Assembly (NCBI GenBank): GCA_029202445.1
Contig: CP119321.1
Span: forward strand, 992,001-1,056,000
Length of the DNA stretch: 64,000 bases
Origin: Candidatus Microbacterium phytovorans
GTDB taxonomy: Bacteria; Actinomycetota; Actinomycetes; Actinomycetales; Microbacteriaceae
Reading direction: 5' to 3'
Shown here in pieces: positions 1 to 8,539 of this stretch. Below the pieces are notes generated by a model. That model was not told the DNA's origin. It searched no databases and worked only from the letters and a program-made list of their open reading frames with translations. How positions within the stretch are numbered: position 1 is the first letter of the stretch; each line of letters begins with the position of its first letter. Position numbers and translations under genes: made by a program.

Positions 1-1148
1 GCACGACGATACGCGTCGGGCATCGCCTCGACGAGGGCGGCGACATCCGCCTCCGTCGACGTACGCCCGAGCGTGAATCGGAGCACAGAGCGGGCGGCGT
101 CCTCGTCGCGGCCGAGGGCCCGCACGACGTGCGAAGGCTCCGCCACTCCCGCCTGACACGCCGACCCGGTGGAGACGAAAAGGCCCTGTTGGTCGAGGAG
201 GAACAGCAGCGTTTCACCGCGCGCGCCGGGGAACAGCAGGTGCGCGTTGCCCGGAAGCCTGCTTTCCGGGTCGCCCAGCAGTTCTGCGGCCGGCACCGCC
301 GTGAGGATACCGTCGACGAGGGTACGTCGCAGCGCGGTCAGCCGCGCCGTCTCGACCTCGCGCGCCGCTGCGGTGGCCGTCAATGCAGCCGCGAGCGCCG
401 CGGCGCCCGCGACATCCTGGGTGCCCGATCGAAGGCCGCGCTGCTGTCCTCCCCCGTGAACGAGCGGCGAGAGACGCGCGTAGCGAGACACCACGAGCGC
501 GCCCGTGCCCACCGGGGCGCCGACCTTATGGCCGGAGATGCTGAGGGTCGCGAGCCCGTCGGCTCCACGGGCGTCGCCACGCCATTCGGCGAAGCGGATG
601 TCCACCGACTCCGCCGCACCGACCGCATCGAGATGGAGGGGGACGCCCGCAGCCGTCGCGGCCGTGGCGAGGGCGGGCCCGTCCGATACGGTGCCGACCT
701 CGTTGTTGGCGAGGAGCGCGGTCGCGAGCGCCGCGCCCGGAAGCGCTTGTGTGAACGCATCCACGGGGATCTCGCCGTTGACCGACAGCGGCACCGTGCG
801 GACGCCAGCGCCCTGCGCCGTCTGGAGCCACTCGACGGCATCCATCGTGGCGTGATGCTCGCCCTCGGGAAGCACGATGTCGACCGCGCCCGCCCGTCGC
901 GACCACCATCCGCCTTTGATGGCGAGATTGATCGATTCCGTCCCGCCGGACGTGAAGACCACCTCGATGGGGTCGCAGCACAGGACGAGCGCGACGCGCT
1001 CCCGAGCCTCCTCGAGGATGCGTCGCGCCTCCTGTCCGGCACCGTGCACCGACGACGCGTTGCCGACCACCTCGGCGGCGGCGAGCCACGCGTCCCGCGA
1101 CTCGGGCCGCAGCGGGGTCGTCGCCGCGTGATCGAAGTACGACGTCAC
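1..1148 (-). CDS. Cysteine desulfurase, NifS/IscS family (3' end cut by window edge)
   Basis: A PLP-dependent enzyme that takes sulfur from cysteine for Fe-S clusters or thio-modified tRNA. The reverse-strand reading begins VTSYFDHAATTPLRPE, the hallmark N-terminus of the class V aminotransferase fold. It continues with TSGGTESINLAIKG (cofactor phosphate region), a SGHKVGAPVG segment carrying the PLP lysine, and GSACQAGVAEPSH with the catalytic Cys loop. I chose the GTG at 1148 because a GGAAGGA ribosome site lies 6 nt upstream and the conserved YFDHAATTP follows at once. The last codons lie outside the window. It is divergent from glgX across 67 nt. Whether it feeds Fe-S assembly or tRNA thiolation (often beside mnmA) cannot be decided here. 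Confidence 0.93.
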   Translation of the reverse strand, partial: MTSYFDHAATTPLRPESRDAWLAAAEVVGNASSVHGAGQEARRILEEARERVALVLCCDPIEVVFTSGGTESINLAIKGGWWSRRAGAVDIVLPEGEHHATMDAVEWLQTAQGAGVRTVPLSVNGEIPVDAFTQALPGAALATALLANNEVGTVSDGPALATAATAAGVPLHLDAVGAAESVDIRFAEWRGDARGADGLATLSISGHKVGAPVGTGALVVSRYARLSPLVHGGGQQRGLRSGTQDVAGAAALAAALTATAAAREVETARLTALRRTLVDGILTAVPAAELLGDPESRLPGNAHLLFPGARGETLLFLLDQQGLFVSTGSACQAGVAEPSHVVRALGRDEDAARSVLRFTLGRTSTEADVAALVEAMPDAYRR

Positions 1149-1202
1149 CGTGTGTCCTTCCCGTGCGGCCCTTTGCAGCAAAGGATTCCGCGTCAGCCTT
1201 AC

Positions 1203-1208
1203 TACTGT
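1203..1208 (+). promoter_or_regulatory. Candidate -10 box of glgX (leaderless)
   Basis: TACTGT lies 7 nt before the glgX ATG, the spacing expected when transcription starts at or next to the start codon. No good -35 is seen. Support is positional and comes from the same layout at other genes in this window. Confidence 0.4.
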
Positions 1209-1215
1209 AGATCGC

Positions 1216-3291
1216 ATGCTTCCCGAGCCGGCCGTCCTCGACGCCTCCTTCCTGTCATCCGACCTCGACGGGCTCGGCGTCACCTTCGGTCCGGACGGCG
1301 GCACACTTCGCGTCTGGTCGGCGCAGGCGACGTCGATGGAGGTCGTGCTCTTCGATGCGACCGACCTGGACTGGATCATCGACACCATCCCTCTCGAGCG
1401 GGGCCGCGGCGATGTCTGGCATGTCACCACGCCGGCCCTTGCACCGGGAGCGCGATACGCGCTGCGCGTCGACGGTCCCCACGGACACGGTGACACCTTC
1501 AATCCGGAGAGCCTCCTCGTCGAGCCCTATACCCGGGGCCTGGTGTCGGGCGGGCTCGGCGACTGGCGGTCGGTCGTCGTCGACTCCTCCTTCGACTGGG
1601 AGGGCGTAGCGAAGCCCGCCGTGCCGTGGGATCGCACCGTCATCTACGAAGCCCATCTCAAGGGGCTGACCAAGCGTCACCCCGCGGTACCGCCTGCTCT
1701 CCACGGCACCTACGCAGGGTTGGGACATCCCGCGATGATCGCCCACCTGCGGGCGCTGGGCGTCACGTCGATCGAGCTTCTCCCGATCCACGCCTTCGAG
1801 AGCGAACCCCGCCTCCTCCAGCACGGCCTCACGAACTACTGGGGTTACAACACACTCAACTTCTTCACGCCCCACGCCGACTACGCCACCGCCGAAAGCC
1901 GTTCTGCGGGACCCGACGCCGTCGTACGCGAGTTCAAGGAGATGGTCCGCAGCCTCCACGCGTCGGGCATCGAGGTCATTCTGGACGTCGTCTACAACCA
2001 CACGTCGGAGGGCGAGATCGGTGGGCCGCGCTCCAGCCTGCGCGGCATCGACGGGCGTTCCTACTACCGCCAGCACGACGACGGCGCGTACATCGACGTG
2101 ACCGGATGCGGAAACTCCTTGAACACCTCGACGGATGCCGCGGCCCGTCTCGTGCTCGATTCGCTGCGCTATTGGGCCGGCGAGATGCAGGTCGACGGCT
2201 TCCGATTCGACCTGGCCGCCACGCTCGGGCGCGGTGCCGACCATGCGTACGACCCTGACCATCCCCTGCTGCGCGCCATCATCGACGACCCTGCGCTTGC
2301 CGGCGTGAAGATGATCGCGGAGCCGTGGGATGTGGGCATGGGCGGCTGGCAGACGGGCAACTTCGCGCCGGGATGGGCGGAGTGGAACGATCGATACCGC
2401 GACCGCGTCCGCAACTTCTGGCTGAGCGACATCGACTACGCCCGACGCGCGGGGACCGCTCCGGTCGGCATCGGAGGGTTCGCGACACGATTGGCGGGCT
2501 CGTCCAACACGTTCTCCCACGCGCGCGGACCGCTCGCGGGGATCAATTTCGTCACGGCGCACGACGGTTTCACGCTGCGCGACCTCGTCTCCTACGACGT
2601 CAAGCACAACCTGGGCAACGGCGAGCAGGGGCGCGACGGCGCCGACATGAACCGCTCGTTCAACCACGGTGCGGAAGGCGCGACCGAAGACGACGGCATC
2701 CTCGCGCGCCGTCGCAAGGCGATGCGCAACCTTCTCGGCACGCTCCTGCTGTCCGCCGGAGTCCCGATGATCACAGCGGGTGACGAGTTCGGCCGCACAC
2801 AGCGCGGCAACAACAACGCCTACTGCCACGATTCGCCGCTCACGTGGGTGTCCTGGGAGCACGCTCCCTGGCAGCAGGACCTCGCCGCACACGTCGGGCG
2901 ACTCCTGCAGTTGCGCCGAGACAACCCGGCGCTGCGCCCGGCTCGCTTCGCCCACGAAGAGCGGGAAGTTCCCAGCGCCTCGGTGATCGACTGGTATGAC
3001 GAGCGCGGCGAGACGATGTCCGGCGACCGGTGGACGGATCCCGCGCACCGCACGCTCCAATACGTCGCCCAGTCCACCCCCGAGCACGAAGCTCCCAATC
3101 GCACGCTCCTCGTCGTACACGGCGCGGAGCGGCCCATCGCCGTCACGCTCCCCCGCATCGACGGTGTTGAGCGCTATGTCTCTCTGTGGTCGAGTCTCGA
3201 TGAGAGGCCGTCGGACGACCAGGTGGTGCACCTGCCCGGAGACGTCATCACGTTCGCCGACACCGGCATGCGGCTCTTCCGCGCCAAATAG
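1216..3291 (+). CDS. glgX: Glycogen debranching enzyme GlgX (GH13 isoamylase type)
   Basis: Hydrolyses alpha-1,6 branches of glycogen in the cytoplasm. The 691-aa protein has an N-terminal CBM48-like beta domain (about residues 15-120) and a GH13 barrel. The four GH13 regions are visible: DVVYNHT, DGFRFDLA with nucleophile Asp332, MIAEPWDVG with acid Glu369, and VTAHDGFTL with Asp450. The length fits the family. The frame stays open upstream to a GTG at 1150, but the ATG at 1216 is preferred because MLPEPAVLDASFL runs into the conserved beta domain and a TACTGT box lies 7 nt upstream. It stops 57 nt before glgE, which has its own candidate promoter. Confidence 0.93.
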   Translation: MLPEPAVLDASFLSSDLDGLGVTFGPDGGTLRVWSAQATSMEVVLFDATDLDWIIDTIPLERGRGDVWHVTTPALAPGARYALRVDGPHGHGDTFNPESLLVEPYTRGLVSGGLGDWRSVVVDSSFDWEGVAKPAVPWDRTVIYEAHLKGLTKRHPAVPPALHGTYAGLGHPAMIAHLRALGVTSIELLPIHAFESEPRLLQHGLTNYWGYNTLNFFTPHADYATAESRSAGPDAVVREFKEMVRSLHASGIEVILDVVYNHTSEGEIGGPRSSLRGIDGRSYYRQHDDGAYIDVTGCGNSLNTSTDAAARLVLDSLRYWAGEMQVDGFRFDLAATLGRGADHAYDPDHPLLRAIIDDPALAGVKMIAEPWDVGMGGWQTGNFAPGWAEWNDRYRDRVRNFWLSDIDYARRAGTAPVGIGGFATRLAGSSNTFSHARGPLAGINFVTAHDGFTLRDLVSYDVKHNLGNGEQGRDGADMNRSFNHGAEGATEDDGILARRRKAMRNLLGTLLLSAGVPMITAGDEFGRTQRGNNNAYCHDSPLTWVSWEHAPWQQDLAAHVGRLLQLRRDNPALRPARFAHEEREVPSASVIDWYDERGETMSGDRWTDPAHRTLQYVAQSTPEHEAPNRTLLVVHGAERPIAVTLPRIDGVERYVSLWSSLDERPSDDQVVHLPGDVITFADTGMRLFRAK

Positions 3292-3313
3292 CGCAACCGG
3301 CCGCTGCGCACGG

Positions 3314-3342
3314 TGTACCGCCGCCGACAACGGCGGTAGGTT
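3314..3342 (+). promoter_or_regulatory. Candidate glgE promoter, leaderless
   Basis: TAGGTT (3337-3342) ends exactly 6 nt before the GTG at 3349. TGTACC (3314-3319) sits 17 nt upstream of it and matches three of six -35 bases. The GTG has no convincing Shine-Dalgarno, which fits a leaderless mRNA. Confidence 0.5.
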
Positions 3343-3348
3343 CGAGAC

Positions 3349-5439
3349 GTGGCCACGACGACGAACACGACCGGCGCCCTGCGCAGCACCGCACAGATCC
3401 CCTTGCGACCGGCCGTGGAGCCGACGGCGGCGGCCGACGGTTTCGCGTCGGAGACCCGCAACGGGAGGATTCCCCTCGGGCTCCCCCGGCCGACCGTCCC
3501 CGGAGGCCAGTTCGCCGCGTCCGCGTTCGAGGGCGAGGCAGTGCCGTTCCAGGTCACCGCATTCCGCGAGGGGCATGACAGCATCGGCGTCCATCTCCGG
3601 CTCGTCTCACCGTCGGGCATCGAGTCTCTGCATCGCCTCAGCCCGCTCGGTGACGGGTTCGATCGTTGGCGAGTGCTGCTCGCACCCCGCGAGCAGGGGA
3701 TGTGGCGGTTCCGCTTCGAGGCGTTCGGCGACGACTTCGCCACGTGGGAGCACGCGGCGGACGTCAAGATCGCGGCGGGCGTGGACGGTCCGCTCATGCG
3801 CGAATCCGGCGCGCTGCTGTTCGAGCGTGCCGCAGCAGAAAAGACGCGCCCCGCGGCGGAGCGCCGCGCCCTCATCGACGCCGCAGTCGCCCTCCGAGCC
3901 GCCGCGGAGGACGAGGCCGCCCTCGCGATCGTGCGGGATCCGTTCTTGGCTCAGGTCTTCGCCGCGCGTCCGCTGCAATCGCTCCTGACGATCGGAGAGT
4001 GGCTCGACCTGCGTGTCGAGCGTGAGCGAGCCGGGGTGGGTGCATGGTACGAGTTCTTTCCGCGGTCCGAGGGCGCGCGCCGGCTGAAGGACGGCACCAT
4101 CAAGAGCGGTACGTTCCGCACGGCGAAGAACCGGCTTCCGGCCGTCGCCGCGATGGGCTTCGACGTGCTCTACCTGCCACCGATCCATCCGATCGGCACT
4201 CTCAACCGCAAGGGACCCAACAACACCCTCACGGCCGGTCCGGCCGACCCGGGTTCGCCGTGGGCCATCGGTTCCGCCGCCGGCGGCCACGATGCGGTCC
4301 ATCCCGATCTCGGCACCCTCGCCGACTTCCGTGCGTTCGTCCGAGCTGCCGCAACCGAAGGTCTCGAAGTGGCCATCGACCTCGCCCTGCAGGCCGCCCC
4401 CGACCACCCATGGGTGACAGAGCACCCGGAGTGGTTCACCACGCTGCCCGACGGCACCATCGCATACGCGGAGAATCCACCGAAGAAGTACCAGGACATC
4501 TACCCCCTGAACTTCGACAACGACCCTGTCGGCATCCGCGCAGAGATGCTCCGGATCGTGCGGCACTGGATCGCGCAGGGCGTCAAGATCTTCCGTGTCG
4601 ACAATCCCCACACGAAGCCGCTCCAGTTCTGGGAGTGGCTGATCGCGACCGTCAACGCAGATCACCCCGACGTCGTCTTCCTCGCCGAGGCGTTCACACG
4701 CCCGGCCCCCTTGAAGGCCCTTGCCTACAGCGGCTTCCAGCAGAGCTACTCGTACTTCACCTGGCGGAACACGAAGGCAGAGCTCGAAGAGTTCTTGACC
4801 TGGATCTCCGACGAGACCGCCGACTTCATGCGTCCGAACCTCTTCGTCAACACTCCCGACATCCTCACGGAGTACCTGCAGTACGGCGGACGCCCCGCCT
4901 ACCGCATCCGCGCGGCGCTGGCGGCGACCGGGGGCGCCAGCTACGGCGTCTACGCGGGCTACGAGCTCTACGAGAACGTGGCACGCCCGGGTTCCGAGGA
5001 GAACATCGACAACGAGAAGTACGAGTACAAGATCCGGGAGTGGGCGGCAGCCGAGGCCGCGGGCGATTCGCTCGCTCCCTTCCTGACCACGCTCAACTCC
5101 ATCCGCCGCGCCCACCCGGCGTTGCGGCAGCTGCGCGGGTTGTCGATCCACTGGAGCGACGACGAGGCCGTGCTCGTCTTCTCCAAGCACCTTCCCGCCG
5201 GAGTCTCTCCGGACGGGGTCGCAGACACCATCATCGTCGTCGCCAACGTCGACCCGCATTCGATGCGCCAGACAATGGTCCACATCGACAGCAGCGTCTT
5301 CGGCATCCCCCGCGGACATGACTTCGAGGTCGAGGACCTCCTCACGGGAGCGCACTGGACCTGGAACCAGGACAACTTCGTTCGACTCGACGCGTTCGCC
5401 GAGCCGGTCCATATCCTGCACGTGAAGGGCACGCGATGA
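3349..5439 (+). CDS. glgE: Alpha-1,4-glucan:maltose-1-phosphate maltosyltransferase GlgE
   Basis: Adds maltosyl units from maltose-1-phosphate to glucan ends, the elongating step of the actinobacterial GlgE pathway. The 696-aa protein is a GH13_3 enzyme. It has an N-terminal beta domain, then GTFRTAKNRLPAVAAMGFDV, YLPPIHPIGTLNRKG, and IFRVDNPHTKPLQFWEW with nucleophile Asp418. VFLAEAFTRP supplies acid/base Glu447. The 29-residue Asp-Glu spacing equals that of the characterised Streptomyces enzyme. The GTG start sits 6 nt after a TAGGTT box. The stop overlaps the glgB ATG by 4 nt (ATGA), so the two are translationally coupled. The genes that make maltose-1-phosphate (treS, maltokinase) are not in this window. 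Confidence 0.96.
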   Translation: MATTTNTTGALRSTAQIPLRPAVEPTAAADGFASETRNGRIPLGLPRPTVPGGQFAASAFEGEAVPFQVTAFREGHDSIGVHLRLVSPSGIESLHRLSPLGDGFDRWRVLLAPREQGMWRFRFEAFGDDFATWEHAADVKIAAGVDGPLMRESGALLFERAAAEKTRPAAERRALIDAAVALRAAAEDEAALAIVRDPFLAQVFAARPLQSLLTIGEWLDLRVERERAGVGAWYEFFPRSEGARRLKDGTIKSGTFRTAKNRLPAVAAMGFDVLYLPPIHPIGTLNRKGPNNTLTAGPADPGSPWAIGSAAGGHDAVHPDLGTLADFRAFVRAAATEGLEVAIDLALQAAPDHPWVTEHPEWFTTLPDGTIAYAENPPKKYQDIYPLNFDNDPVGIRAEMLRIVRHWIAQGVKIFRVDNPHTKPLQFWEWLIATVNADHPDVVFLAEAFTRPAPLKALAYSGFQQSYSYFTWRNTKAELEEFLTWISDETADFMRPNLFVNTPDILTEYLQYGGRPAYRIRAALAATGGASYGVYAGYELYENVARPGSEENIDNEKYEYKIREWAAAEAAGDSLAPFLTTLNSIRRAHPALRQLRGLSIHWSDDEAVLVFSKHLPAGVSPDGVADTIIVVANVDPHSMRQTMVHIDSSVFGIPRGHDFEVEDLLTGAHWTWNQDNFVRLDAFAEPVHILHVKGTR

Positions 5440-7571
5440 CCACGCCATCCGATTCCGTCCTCGATGCCGTCGCCACGGGGTCGTATCACGCTCCCCACGA
5501 CGTGCTCGGCGCGCACCGTGAAGGCGACCATTGGGTGATCCGCGCGCGGCGTCCCATGGCATCCGCCGTGTCGGCCGTCACCTCCTCCGGTGCCGTCGTT
5601 GCGCTCAGCCACGTCCGCCACGGCGTGTGGGCGGGCACGGCCGACGCAGAGCCCGGCGCCTACGAGCTGCTCGCCACATACGACGGCGGGCCGGACCACC
5701 GCGTGGACGACCCCTACCGGCACCTGCCGACGCTGGGCGACGTCGACATCCACCTCATCCGAGAAGGGCGTCACGAGGAGCTCTGGCGGGTTCTCGGCGC
5801 CCACGTGCGCCACTTCACCGGCGTCGAGGGAGTCTCCTTCGCCGTCTGGGCGCCCGATGCTCGAGCCGTGCGCGTCGTCGGCGGTTTCAACGACTGGGAT
5901 GGGCAGGGGCACGCCATGCGCACGCTCGGTTCGAGCGGCGTCTGGGAGCTGTTCGTGCCCGGGCTCGGCACCGGTACGGCCTACAAGTACGAGATCCTCA
6001 CCCCCGACGGACAGTGGATCCTGAAGGCCGACCCCATGGCCCAGCAGGCGGAGGTTCCGCCGGCGACGGCATCTGTGGTCACCGAGAGCTCGTACACGTG
6101 GGGCGACGACGAGTGGCTCGCCCGCCGGGCGTCGCGGTCGCCGCTCGATCAGCCCATGTCGACGTACGAGCTTCACCTCGGTTCGTGGCGCCCCGGACTC
6201 TCCTATCGCGACGCCGCGGAGCCGCTGATCGAGCACGTGACCGCTCTCGGCTTCACCCACGTCGAGTTCCTGCCGCTCGCGGAGCATCCGTTCGGGGGAT
6301 CCTGGGGCTACCAGGTCAGCGGCTACTACGCCGCGACGAGCCGGTTCGGCGCTCCCGACGACCTGCGGTACCTGATCGATCGCCTGCATCAAGCCGGCAT
6401 CGGTGTGATCATGGACTGGGTCCCCGGGCACTTCCCGAAAGACGAGTTCGCGCTCGCGCGATTCGACGGGCGCCCGCTGTACGAGCATCCCGATCCTCGC
6501 CGCGGCGAGCACAAGGACTGGGGCACGCTCATCTTCGACTACGGGCGCAACGAGGTACGGAACTTCCTCGTCGCCAATGCCTTGTTCTGGTTCGAGGAGT
6601 TCCACGTGGATGGCCTGCGCGTGGATGCCGTGGCATCCATGCTCTACCTCGACTACTCGCGCGAGGCCGGCGAGTGGGAGCCCAACGTCCATGGCGGACG
6701 CGAGAACCTCGAAGCCATCCACTTCCTCCAGGAGGTCAACGCGACGGCGTACAAGCGGTACCCGGGCATCGCGATGATCGCCGAAGAGTCGACGAGCTTC
6801 CCGGGAGTCACCGCCCCCACCGATCAGGGCGGCCTCGGTTTCGGCTTCAAGTGGAACATGGGGTGGATGAACGACTCGCTGGAGTACATCAAGCGCGACC
6901 CGATGTACCGCTCGCACCACGAGGGAGAGATGTCGTTCTCGTTCGTGTATGCATTCAGTGAGAACTTCGTGCTTCCGATCAGTCACGACGAAGTCGTTCA
7001 CGGCAAGGGCACACTCTTCACCCGGATGCCGGGAGACCACTGGCAGAAACTCGCCAACCTGCGGGCGTATCTGGCGTACATGTGGGCCCACCCGGGTAAG
7101 CAACTGCTGTTCATGGGCCAGGAGTTCGGGCAGATGTCCGAGTGGTCGGAGGCGCGCTCGCTCGATTGGTGGATGCTGGACCAGCCCGCCCACCAGCAGC
7201 TGCGGGACTTCGTCGGGGTGATCAACCGCCAGTACGCGGCTCTGTCGCCCTTGTGGGCTCGAGACTCCGACGGGGCCGCATTCGCACGACTCGGCGCGCC
7301 GTCATGGAACCCCAATGTCATCGCGTTCGCACGGCGTGACCACCACGGCAACACCGTGGCGGCGGTGAGCAACTTCTCCGGAGCGCCCGTGTACGACTAT
7401 CCCCTGGAGCTTCCCGAGAGCGGCGAGTGGACCGAGGTGCTCAACTCGGACGCGACCGCGTTCGGAGGCTCCGGCGTCGGGAACCTGGGATCGGTGCACA
7501 CCGACGGCAATCGCATCGCGACGATGGTCCTGCCGCCGCTCGGCGTGCTCTGGCTCTCGCACCGATCCTGA
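5436..7571 (+). CDS. glgB: 1,4-alpha-glucan branching enzyme GlgB
   Basis: Creates alpha-1,6 branches in glucan made by GlgE. The 711-aa protein has an extra N-terminal N1 module (residues 1-110), a CBM48 module around GVSFAVWAPDARAVRVVGGF, and a GH13 barrel. Catalytic regions include DWVPGHFPKDEFAL, GLRVDAVASMLYLDYSR (Asp397), MIAEEST (Glu450) and LPISHDEVVHGKG. The 53-residue Asp-Glu spacing is the same as in E. coli GlgB. The start overlaps the glgE stop by 4 nt. It converges with the thioredoxin-like gene; I see no clear terminator in the 26-nt gap. Confidence 0.96.
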   Translation: MTTPSDSVLDAVATGSYHAPHDVLGAHREGDHWVIRARRPMASAVSAVTSSGAVVALSHVRHGVWAGTADAEPGAYELLATYDGGPDHRVDDPYRHLPTLGDVDIHLIREGRHEELWRVLGAHVRHFTGVEGVSFAVWAPDARAVRVVGGFNDWDGQGHAMRTLGSSGVWELFVPGLGTGTAYKYEILTPDGQWILKADPMAQQAEVPPATASVVTESSYTWGDDEWLARRASRSPLDQPMSTYELHLGSWRPGLSYRDAAEPLIEHVTALGFTHVEFLPLAEHPFGGSWGYQVSGYYAATSRFGAPDDLRYLIDRLHQAGIGVIMDWVPGHFPKDEFALARFDGRPLYEHPDPRRGEHKDWGTLIFDYGRNEVRNFLVANALFWFEEFHVDGLRVDAVASMLYLDYSREAGEWEPNVHGGRENLEAIHFLQEVNATAYKRYPGIAMIAEESTSFPGVTAPTDQGGLGFGFKWNMGWMNDSLEYIKRDPMYRSHHEGEMSFSFVYAFSENFVLPISHDEVVHGKGTLFTRMPGDHWQKLANLRAYLAYMWAHPGKQLLFMGQEFGQMSEWSEARSLDWWMLDQPAHQQLRDFVGVINRQYAALSPLWARDSDGAAFARLGAPSWNPNVIAFARRDHHGNTVAAVSNFSGAPVYDYPLELPESGEWTEVLNSDATAFGGSGVGNLGSVHTDGNRIATMVLPPLGVLWLSHRS

Positions 7572-7597
7572 CAGCACGGCACACGCGCGCTGGACCC

Positions 7598-8539
7598 TCA
7601 GAACAGAAGGCTCGCGAGGCGTCCGCGCGCGCGGATGACACGACCGTCCGCGTCGCCGACGAGCCCGAAGAGCTCGAGCAGACGCTCCCGCACCGGCGCG
7701 CGATCGTCGCCGGGGAGTGCTGCGAAGAGCTCGAGGAGGCGGTCGAACGCGTCGTCGACGTGTCCGCCGGCGATGTCGAGATCGGCCACGGCGAGCTGCG
7801 CTGCCACGTCGAGTGGAGAGGCCGCCGCCGCGGCCCGCACCGCGCCCGGATCCGCTTCCTGCACCCGCGCGAGCAAGCGCACCTGGCCGAGCCCGGCCCG
7901 TGCGTCTTCATCACGTGGATTCTCCGCGAGCGCCGCCTCGTATGCGGAGATCGCGCTCGCGTAGTCGCCGGCCTCGATCGCCTCGAAGGCGGCCTGGTGG
8001 AGCGGCGGGAGCTCGGGTTCGTGCGGCTCGTCGGCATCTTCGGTCGGGTCGCCCGCCGGCACCGTCCCGGTCACACCGTGCTGAGCGGCCAATTGCAGCA
8101 GCTGCCCGAACACCTCGCGAACCTGGGCCTCGGGTACGGCCCCCGTGAACAGCGGCACCGGCTGACCTGCAATCAGGGCGACCACCATCGGAATCGACTG
8201 CGCCCGGAATCCTTGGGCCAACTGCGGGTTCGCGTCGACGTCGACCTTCGCCAAGACGACTCGCCCCGCCAGTTCGGTGGCGACCTTCTCGAGAATGGGA
8301 CTCAACTGCTTGCACGGTCCGCACCACTCCGCCCACAGGTCGACGACGACCGGAACGCTGCGGGAGAGCTCCAGCACCTGCCCGAACGTCTCATCGGTGG
8401 CATCGAACACGAGCGAGGGCGCCGAACCGGGCGCCGCAGCGTCGGACGCAGCGGGCGCCGCCGGGGCGGCAGGACGGGAACGGAGCGAGGACAGATCGAC
8501 GGCGCCGCGCAGCACGGCACCCGGTGTGGGATCGGTCAC
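7598..8539 (-). CDS. Thioredoxin-TPR protein, CnoX/YbbN-like
   Basis: A 313-aa protein with a thioredoxin domain (about residues 42-150) carrying an intact redox motif WAEWCGPCKQ (Cys73, Cys76), followed by a C-terminal helical TPR-like region (about 175-313). E. coli CnoX has the same architecture and acts as a holdase or redox co-chaperone that hands clients to GroEL or DnaK. Residues 24-45 form an Ala/Pro-rich linker. There is no signal peptide, so it is likely cytoplasmic. The GTG start overlaps the stop of the upstream membrane-protein gene by 4 nt, so the two are probably co-expressed. Many CnoX proteins have lost the active cysteines; this one keeps both, so real thiol chemistry is possible. 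Confidence 0.85.
   Translation of the reverse strand: MTDPTPGAVLRGAVDLSSLRSRPAAPAAPAASDAAAPGSAPSLVFDATDETFGQVLELSRSVPVVVDLWAEWCGPCKQLSPILEKVATELAGRVVLAKVDVDANPQLAQGFRAQSIPMVVALIAGQPVPLFTGAVPEAQVREVFGQLLQLAAQHGVTGTVPAGDPTEDADEPHEPELPPLHQAAFEAIEAGDYASAISAYEAALAENPRDEDARAGLGQVRLLARVQEADPGAVRAAAAASPLDVAAQLAVADLDIAGGHVDDAFDRLLELFAALPGDDRAPVRERLLELFGLVGDADGRVIRARGRLASLLF

Noticed and set aside
1255..3594. 779-codon minus-strand open frame antisense to glgX
   Set aside because: GlgX on the plus strand carries all GH13 motifs; the antisense frame shows only composition bias.
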